Part shown: in pieces, positions 7,737 through 12,289 of the stretch
How positions within the stretch are numbered: the stretch's first letter is position 1
Layout: each line of letters opens with the position of its first letter
Assembly: GCA_026994125.1 (NCBI GenBank)
Contig: JALWRJ010000476.1
Location: forward strand, 1 to 12,289
DNA from: Cyclobacteriaceae bacterium
GTDB lineage: Bacteria > Bacteroidota > Bacteroidia > Cytophagales > Cyclobacteriaceae
Direction: 5' to 3'
Length of the DNA stretch: 12,289 bases
Position numbers and translations under genes: made by a program
Notes under the pieces: generated by a model
Database searches by the model: none
Seen by the model: the letters and a program-made list of their open reading frames with translations, nothing else
What the model was told of the DNA's origin: nothing

Positions 7737-8170
7737 AAATTCTTAGGTTTAATCAATTGCCTGTTGGCCTGCTGTATCAAATTCTGAAATTGCGGGTAGA
7801 TGTTTTTGTGGTGGAGCAAAATTGCCCTTACCCTGAACTCGATGATAAAGATGAGGGAGCCTTGCACGTGTATCTGCCGGCTGGAAACCAGGTAGCTGCC
7901 TACCTGAGAATTATCACCAACGAGCCAAATATTAGAATTGGCCGTGTAGTTACTAACCCTCATTTTAGAGGTAAAGGCTTGGCTTCGCTACTAATGCAAA
8001 AAGCCATGGCTTATATTTTACAGCACCATGCCAACCAATCCATTATATTATCGGCCCAGGAGCACCTGCAAAATTTTTATGGCCGTTTTGGGTTTGCGCC
8101 TGTTTCCGGCAGCTACCTGGAAGACGGTATCCCTCATGTAGATATGCAATACATCGCTCAAAAACATTAG
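7724..8170 (+). CDS. elaA: ElaA-family GNAT N-acetyltransferase
   Basis: This 148-residue protein is the usual size of ElaA. The N-terminal signature LRVDVFVVEQNCPYPELDDKD (about 23-43) followed by a conserved His (H48) identifies the family. The acetyl-CoA pyrophosphate loop is RGKGLA (82-87) in the GNAT motif A helix, and YGRFGF (119-124) is the motif B end. Substrates of ElaA proteins are not known. Its ATG lies inside the last codons of pyc in another frame (13-bp overlap), so it is almost certainly on the pyc transcript and translated by coupling to pyc termination. Whether the link to pyc is functional or just positional cannot be told from the sequence. Confidence 0.87.
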   Translation: MEKVEILRFNQLPVGLLYQILKLRVDVFVVEQNCPYPELDDKDEGALHVYLPAGNQVAAYLRIITNEPNIRIGRVVTNPHFRGKGLASLLMQKAMAYILQHHANQSIILSAQEHLQNFYGRFGFAPVSGSYLEDGIPHVDMQYIAQKH

Positions 8171-8192
8171 TTGCCGTCTAACCTAAAAATGG

Positions 8193-8223
8193 TTTGTAGT
8201 TAAATACCCAAGTCGTAGATTTG
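8193..8223 (+). promoter_or_regulatory. Bacteroidota-type promoter of dpp4
   Basis: TTTG (8193-8196), exactly 19 bp, then TAGATTTG (8216-8223) is a full match to the Bacteroidota consensus TTTG-N19-TAnnTTTG. The predicted transcript start is around 8230 and the leader about 15 nt before the ATG at 8246. A small inverted repeat, CCCAA (8207-8211) and TTGGG (8221-8225), straddles the -7 element and could be an operator half-site pair or chance. Confidence 0.7.
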
Positions 8224-8245
8224 GGAAAATTTAATCTTTTACACC

Positions 8246-10414
8246 ATGAAGTACTTTATGTTAGGAGTAGGGCTGTTGTTTTCAAGCCTTTGGGCACAAG
8301 CTCAAAAACAAATTACCATCGATGATATTTACACAAATTATACCTTTTGGAGTAAATCGGTGTACGGCATAAACTGGATGAATGATGGACGGTACTATTC
8401 TACCCTCAAAGAAAATAAAATTTTAAAGTACGATGTAACCACAGGCGAACCTGTAGAAACCATTTTAGATGGTAACAGTCTGGCGGATGTTACCATTGCC
8501 GGATATGAGTTTAATGCCGATGAAAAGTACATACTTCTACTTACCGACAAGCAATCTATTTACCGCAGGTCGTACACAGCTATTTACTACCTGTACAATC
8601 GCCAAACAAAAGAACTTCAAAAACTCGATACCGAACGAATTGCCTATGCTACCGTTTCGCCCGATGGCACTAAGGTGGCCTATACCAAAAACAACAATTT
8701 GTACTATGTAAACCTGGCCAATAAGCAGGTAGTGAAGGTAACAAACGATGGCGAGCATAATAAAATTATAAATGGCAGTACCGATTGGGTGTATGAAGAA
8801 GAACTAAGCTTTACCAAAGCCTTTTTTTGGTCGCCCGATAGTAAAAAACTGGCCTACTACCGTTTTGATGAAAGCCAAGTACCCGAATACACATTACAAA
8901 AATGGAATAATGGTGCTCTTTACCCCGAAAACTATACGTATAAATACCCCAAGGCTGGGGAGAAAAATTCTGAAATTCAAATTTTTATTTATCATTTAGA
9001 TGACGCTAAAAAAGTACAAGTAGATATAGGTAAGGAAAAAGATATTTACATACCTCGCATTAATTGGACTAAGAACCCCGATGTGCTTTCGGTGCGCAGA
9101 ATGAACCGCCTGCAAAACCAATTAGATGTGTTGCATGCCAATGCCAATACCGGTGTATCCCGGCTAATTTTACAAGATAATGCTGATACCTATGTGGATT
9201 TAGAGTTAACAGATGATTTAATCTACCTAAACGATGGAAAGCATATTCTTTTGGCCAGCGAAAAAAGTGGTTATAAGCATTTATACTTGTACACCTTAGA
9301 GGGTAAACTGGTTAGGCAAATTACCCAAGGCAACTGGGAAGTGGCCGATTTTGTTGGCATAGACCAAGCCGCTAAAAAGAAAACAATTTATTTTACCTCG
9401 AAAGAGGAATCGCCCCTGGAAACTTATTTTTATGCTATTGATATTAATGGAAAAAACAAACGAAAGCTCTCTACGCATACCGGTACCAACCGTGTAAATA
9501 TGAGCAACGATTTTAAGTACTACATTAATTATTTTAGTAATAGCACTACCCCCAATACCGTTGAACTATACGCCACTAAAGGCAATAAAAAAATAAAAGA
9601 ACTGGAAAATAATGCAGCGTTAAAAGCGGCAGCTAAGGCTTATGGGTTGGTTCCAAAAGAATTTTACGATTTTACCAATGCCACAGGCGAAACATTGCAT
9701 GGCTATATGCTTAAACCTGCCAACTTCGACCCTGCCAAAAAATACCCGGTGCTTATGTTCCAATATTCGGGGCCGGGTTCGCAAATGGTGTTAAATGCGT
9801 GGGGTGGTAGTAATTACTACTGGCACCAAATGCTGGTACAAAAAGGATACATTATATCGGTAGTGGATGGCCGGGGAACCGGAGGCAGGGGCGAAAAGTT
9901 TAAAAAACAAACCTATAAAAACCTGGGCCGGATGGAAGTGGAAGACCAAATTGCTTCGGCTAAGTACCTGGCCAATCTGCCCTATGTAGATGCCACTCGC
10001 ATAGGCATATGGGGCTGGAGTTTTGGAGGATACATGTCGTCATTAGCACTCATGGAAGGAGCCGATGTATTTGCCATGGGTATTGCCGTGGCTCCGGTAA
10101 CTTCGTGGAGGTACTACGATACTATTTATACCGAACGCTTTTTAGCTACCCCACAACAAAACCCTACCGGCTACGATAACAACAGCCCTACTACCCATGC
10201 AGCCAAGCTTACAGGTAAGTTCCTGCTTATACATGGCACAGGCGATGATAATGTGCATTTTCAAAATTCCGTAGCACTCCAAAACAAATTAATTGCCGAA
10301 GGCAAACAGTTCGAATCGTTCTATTATCCCGATAGGGCGCACGGTATTTACCGAGGCCATGCCCGGCCGCACCTCTTTAAAATGATGACACAGTTTGTTT
10401 TAACCAACTTATAG
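8246..10414 (+). CDS. dpp4: Dipeptidyl peptidase IV, secreted S9B family serine peptidase
   Basis: The 722-residue precursor has a signal peptide at 1-19 (hydrophobic core, then A-Q-A before Gln20), so it is exported to the periplasm or outer membrane. It removes X-Pro or X-Ala dipeptides from peptide N-termini. The N-terminal beta-propeller covers roughly 40-440 and carries the substrate amino-terminus anchor DWVYEEE (180-186, Glu184 and Glu185), diagnostic of DPP IV against other S9 enzymes. The C-terminal alpha/beta-hydrolase domain has the oxyanion Tyr in QYSGPGSQ, DGRGTGGRG, the nucleophile elbow GWSFGGY (Ser592), Asp667 in GTGDDNVHF and His699 in DRAHGI. The catalytic triad is complete and the length is typical. 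It has its own promoter 22 bp upstream and lies 75 bp after elaA. No terminator is evident between its stop and the DnaA-box cluster that begins 8 bp later. Confidence 0.94.
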   Translation: MKYFMLGVGLLFSSLWAQAQKQITIDDIYTNYTFWSKSVYGINWMNDGRYYSTLKENKILKYDVTTGEPVETILDGNSLADVTIAGYEFNADEKYILLLTDKQSIYRRSYTAIYYLYNRQTKELQKLDTERIAYATVSPDGTKVAYTKNNNLYYVNLANKQVVKVTNDGEHNKIINGSTDWVYEEELSFTKAFFWSPDSKKLAYYRFDESQVPEYTLQKWNNGALYPENYTYKYPKAGEKNSEIQIFIYHLDDAKKVQVDIGKEKDIYIPRINWTKNPDVLSVRRMNRLQNQLDVLHANANTGVSRLILQDNADTYVDLELTDDLIYLNDGKHILLASEKSGYKHLYLYTLEGKLVRQITQGNWEVADFVGIDQAAKKKTIYFTSKEESPLETYFYAIDINGKNKRKLSTHTGTNRVNMSNDFKYYINYFSNSTTPNTVELYATKGNKKIKELENNAALKAAAKAYGLVPKEFYDFTNATGETLHGYMLKPANFDPAKKYPVLMFQYSGPGSQMVLNAWGGSNYYWHQMLVQKGYIISVVDGRGTGGRGEKFKKQTYKNLGRMEVEDQIASAKYLANLPYVDATRIGIWGWSFGGYMSSLALMEGADVFAMGIAVAPVTSWRYYDTIYTERFLATPQQNPTGYDNNSPTTHAAKLTGKFLLIHGTGDDNVHFQNSVALQNKLIAEGKQFESFYYPDRAHGIYRGHARPHLFKMMTQFVLTNL

Positions 10415-10422
10415 CTTTAGCT

Positions 10423-10530
10423 GGTGGATAACCCTGTGGATAACCCTGTGGATAACCGGGGAATTAAATTGTGTATAAGTGGTTGATAACTAATGGCTTA
10501 TTTTTTTGGAAACAAGTAGTTTATTGTGCT
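10423..10530. other. Candidate replication origin (oriC): DnaA-box cluster with AT-rich flank
   Basis: Two perfect DnaA boxes TGTGGATAA (reverse of TTATCCACA) lie at 10435-10443 and 10447-10455, preceded by GGTGGATAA (8 of 9) at 10423-10431. Together they form three tandem units with a 12-bp period (TGTGGATAACCC). Two weaker boxes follow in the same orientation: TGTGTATAA (10470-10478, 8 of 9) and GGTTGATAA (10481-10489, 7 of 9). The sequence from 10461 to 10530 is AT-rich with a T7 run and could be the unwinding element. A hand count gave about 212 G to 163 C on the + strand for 11041-11880, but about 115 G to 123 C for 8281-8880, the change expected at an origin. dnaA is not in the window, which is common in this phylum. 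It could instead be a DnaA-titration or regulatory site. Confidence 0.6.
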
Positions 10531-10537
10531 ACCTTAG
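10505..10537 (+). promoter_or_regulatory. Candidate promoter of the non-coding RNA
   Basis: TTTG (10505-10508), 21 bp, then TACCTTAG (10530-10537, 7 of 8 matches to TAnnTTTG). The predicted start falls around 10542-10548, close to where the RNA structure begins. It lies 15 bp after the last weak DnaA box, so DnaA binding could affect it. Confidence 0.4.
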
Positions 10538-10538
10538 T

Positions 10539-10867
10539 AATTACCAAGTGAGGGATAAACGACTGAAACAATCTCTACAAACGTAAGTGTCGTGTAATGC
10601 AAAAGTGGTAATAGGTCTAACAGCTTTAACACAAGTTATCAGCGCGCAAGCAATGGTAACATGCATTATGAAAAGGGGAAGTTCCTTCGGGTATGGAGCC
10701 TTAAGATGATTACGGAAACCCGGTAGAGCGTTGAGGTTAGCAAGCGCAAGCAAGTTAGTCGCAATGAGTTTCGTCATCAAAACTTGGAACAAAGCAATTA
10801 CTTTGGTAATTGTGGAGTGAAGCGGAAGTTGATTCTAATTTATTAGAATTGCCTTCCGCTTTTTTTA
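10539..10867 (+). ncRNA. Candidate structured non-coding RNA of unassigned family
   Basis: This stretch of about 330 nt has no convincing + strand frame, yet it has a promoter-like sequence before it, a strong terminator at its end and ordered pairings. AATTACCAA (10539-10547) pairs with TTGGTAATT (10803-10811), extended by G-U pairs to about 12 bp, closing a domain of about 265 nt. Inside, AGGGAT (10551-10556) pairs with ATCTCT (10571-10576) and TAATGCA (10595-10601) with TGCATTA (10662-10668). GTTATC pairs with GGTAAC inside that arm, and UUCG- and GCAA-type loop sequences occur. A competing local hairpin, CAATTAC-TTTG-GTAATTG (10795-10812), would break the closing stem, so two folds are possible. 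I see no hallmarks of tmRNA, RNase P RNA or the glycine riboswitch. The GTGAG at 10548 recalls a group II intron 5' end, but no domain V or reverse transcriptase is seen. The function is unknown. Confidence 0.5.
10820..10867 (+). terminator. Strong intrinsic terminator
   Basis: AAGCGGAAG (10820-10828) pairs with CTTCCGCTT (10853-10861), and inside it ATTCTAAT pairs with ATTAGAAT around a short loop. The hairpin is followed by seven T (10860-10866). It reads on the + strand only; no T-run exists in the other direction. There is no + strand protein gene in the 400 bp before it, so it must end either dpp4 read-through or, more likely, the non-coding RNA. Confidence 0.9.
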
Positions 10868-10882
10868 TAGGCCTGTTCTACT

Positions 10883-10910
10883 TTTGGCCAAAGGTAATTT
10901 ACTATCTTTG
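10883..10910 (+). promoter_or_regulatory. Promoter of the AGCS symporter gene
   Basis: TATCTTTG (10903-10910) fully matches the Bacteroidota -7 element TAnnTTTG, and TTTG at 10883-10886 is a plausible -33 element, although the 16-bp spacing is a few bases short. It lies after the terminator and 24 bp before the ATG, so the symporter need not depend on upstream transcription. Confidence 0.55.
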
Positions 10911-10934
10911 AGCCTCAATTTTGAAAATTTATTT

Positions 10935-12289
10935 ATGGCAAACGAAGAAAGCCTGCTAGAGCGCTCAATTAACCTGATTAATGATTGGGTGTGGGGCTAT
11001 CCGCTTATTGCATTATGTTTAGGTGCCGGAATCTATTTCTCAGTTACTACCCGTTTTTTACAAGTCAGGTATTTTAAAGAAATGATACGCCTTTTATTTA
11101 AAGGCAAATCTTCTCAAAAAGGAGTTTCATCGTTTCAAGCATTTGCCATTGCCATTTCGGGCAGGGTAGGTACAGGCAATATAGCCGGGGTAGCAACTGC
11201 TATTGCCTTAGGAGGCCCAGGCGCTATTTTTTGGATGTGGGTAATTGCATTTTTAGGGGCAGCTTCGGCATTTGTAGAAGCTACATTAGGTCAAATTTTT
11301 AAAGAGGTTAAAGCCGGTGAATACCGGGGTGGACCGGCTTACTACATCGAAAAGGGGATGAGCCAAAAATGGTATGCCATGCTGTTTGCCTTTACCACCG
11401 TGCTTAGCATGTCGGTGTTCTTACCCGGGGTGCAATCTAACAGTATTTCGGCTAGTATGAAACACGCCTTCGATATACACAATATAATGGGTGTAAACCC
11501 TGTTGGTGTATTTATTGTGCTTGCACTTAGTTTAATCATTTTTGGCGGAGTTAAACGTATTGGTAAAGTGGCCGAAGTAGTGGTGCCTTTTATGGCCATC
11601 GCCTATATTTTAATGGCTGTAGTTATTATTTTGCTAAACATAACGCATGTGCCCGGGGTAATTGCCCTTATTGTAAAATCTGCATTTGGTATGGAACCTG
11701 CCTTTGCCGGCATTTTGGGGATGGCCATTAGTTGGGGAGTTAAGCGAGGTATTTACAGCAACGAAGCCGGTCAGGGCACAGCCCCACATGCTGCTTCGGC
11801 AGCCGAAGTAACACACCCGGTTAAACAAGGCCTGGTGCAAGCTTTTTCGGTGTATATCGATACCCTGTTTGTGTGTACCGCCACTGCATTTATGATTTTG
11901 TTTACCGACCAATACAATGTACACCACCCCGAAGATGGCTTTATTATTGAACATTTAAAAGGGGTACCTTACGGTCCTGAATTTACACAGTATGCTGTGG
12001 GGCATCATTTTCCTTCATTAGGTAAAGGGTTCGTGGCCATTTCGTTGTTGTTTTTTGCTTTTACTACCATTATGGCTTACTACTACATGGCCGAAACCAA
12101 CATAGCCTATTTGTTTAAAAAAAGAAACTATAAACTAAGTGTAAACCTGTTAAGAGTGCTCATATTGGCTACTACCTATTATGCCACAACCATTTCGGCC
12201 GGTGCCGTATGGAAACTGGGCGATATTGGAGTAGGGTTGATGGCTTGGCTTAACATGATAGCTATCCTTATATTATACAAACCGGTAAA
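10935..12289 (+). CDS. AGCS-family sodium:alanine/glycine symporter (3' end outside window)
   Basis: The frame opens with ATG 10935 (MANEESLLERSINLI) and continues unbroken for 451 codons to the window edge. It is an inner-membrane carrier with about ten hydrophobic segments visible, importing alanine or glycine with Na+ (family-level knowledge; the exact substrate is not readable). The family landmarks are present: SGRVGTGNIAG (75-85), the EATLGQIFK helix, and SNEAGQGTAPHAA (275-287) followed by AEVTHPVKQGLVQAF. The start is supported by the promoter 24 bp upstream and by the normal distance to the first hydrophobic segment. The C-terminal part is missing only because the window ends. The preceding terminator hairpin raises the possibility of leader attenuation, but the promoter between hairpin and gene makes this less likely. 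Confidence 0.95.
   Translation, partial: MANEESLLERSINLINDWVWGYPLIALCLGAGIYFSVTTRFLQVRYFKEMIRLLFKGKSSQKGVSSFQAFAIAISGRVGTGNIAGVATAIALGGPGAIFWMWVIAFLGAASAFVEATLGQIFKEVKAGEYRGGPAYYIEKGMSQKWYAMLFAFTTVLSMSVFLPGVQSNSISASMKHAFDIHNIMGVNPVGVFIVLALSLIIFGGVKRIGKVAEVVVPFMAIAYILMAVVIILLNITHVPGVIALIVKSAFGMEPAFAGILGMAISWGVKRGIYSNEAGQGTAPHAASAAEVTHPVKQGLVQAFSVYIDTLFVCTATAFMILFTDQYNVHHPEDGFIIEHLKGVPYGPEFTQYAVGHHFPSLGKGFVAISLLFFAFTTIMAYYYMAETNIAYLFKKRNYKLSVNLLRVLILATTYYATTISAGAVWKLGDIGVGLMAWLNMIAILILYKPV

Noticed and set aside
10423..10455. Short 12-bp tandem repeat as a CRISPR or minisatellite
   Set aside because: There are no spacers, only three units, and each unit contains a DnaA box, which is the simpler explanation.
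10541..10792. 83-residue open frame on the minus strand within the intergenic region
   Set aside because: It lies exactly under the structured RNA, no promoter is seen for it, it resembles no protein family I know, and the opposite strand explains the region better.
10539..10867. tmRNA, RNase P RNA, glycine riboswitch or complete group II intron
   Set aside because: There is no tRNA-like CCA end, no RNase P core sequence, no glycine aptamer core, and no domain V or reverse transcriptase gene; a degenerate or ORF-less intron remains only a possibility.

Overview
The window looks like Bacteroidota (Bacteroidetes) chromosome: moderate GC, few Shine-Dalgarno sequences, promoters of the TTTG/TAnnTTTG type, and protein types common in that phylum (bacillithiol-linked YpdA, single-chain pyruvate carboxylase, secreted dipeptidyl peptidase IV, MtfA). 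I cannot name a genus. There are nine protein genes; the first is cut by the left edge and the last by the right edge. No insertion sequence, prophage, CRISPR array, tRNA or rRNA is visible.

Layout. 1-168 (+) is the end of an MtfA-type zinc peptidase. It converges with a minus-strand pair, a patatin-like phospholipase (1078-2088) followed 20 bp later by prmC (197-1057), the release-factor methyltransferase. A 295-bp AT-rich intergenic stretch follows; it holds a 12-bp direct repeat and a hairpin just after the stop of the next minus-strand gene. That gene (2384-3118) encodes a six-segment membrane protein that looks like a potassium channel but lacks the selectivity-filter signature. It diverges from ypdA (3201-4172). 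Then come pyc (start at 4275, not the upstream TTG), elaA overlapping the end of pyc by 13 bp, and dpp4 with its own well-formed promoter.

The most interesting region is 10415-10934. Right after the dpp4 stop are three tandem 12-bp units of the DnaA box TGTGGATAA, plus two weaker boxes and an AT-rich flank: a candidate chromosomal origin (oriC). Hand counts of G and C suggest the + strand changes from about equal or C-rich on the left to G-rich on the right, which fits. Next is a non-coding stretch of about 330 nt bounded by a promoter-like sequence and a very strong intrinsic terminator, with a long-range closing stem and internal hairpins. I read it as a structured RNA gene of a family I cannot assign. 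Past the terminator, a fresh promoter leads into an AGCS sodium:alanine/glycine symporter that runs off the window.

Functionally the protein genes are mostly housekeeping: translation termination (prmC), anaplerosis (pyc), thiol redox (ypdA), peptide breakdown outside the cytoplasm (dpp4) and amino-acid uptake (AGCS). The last two could cooperate in using protein as food, but they have separate promoters.
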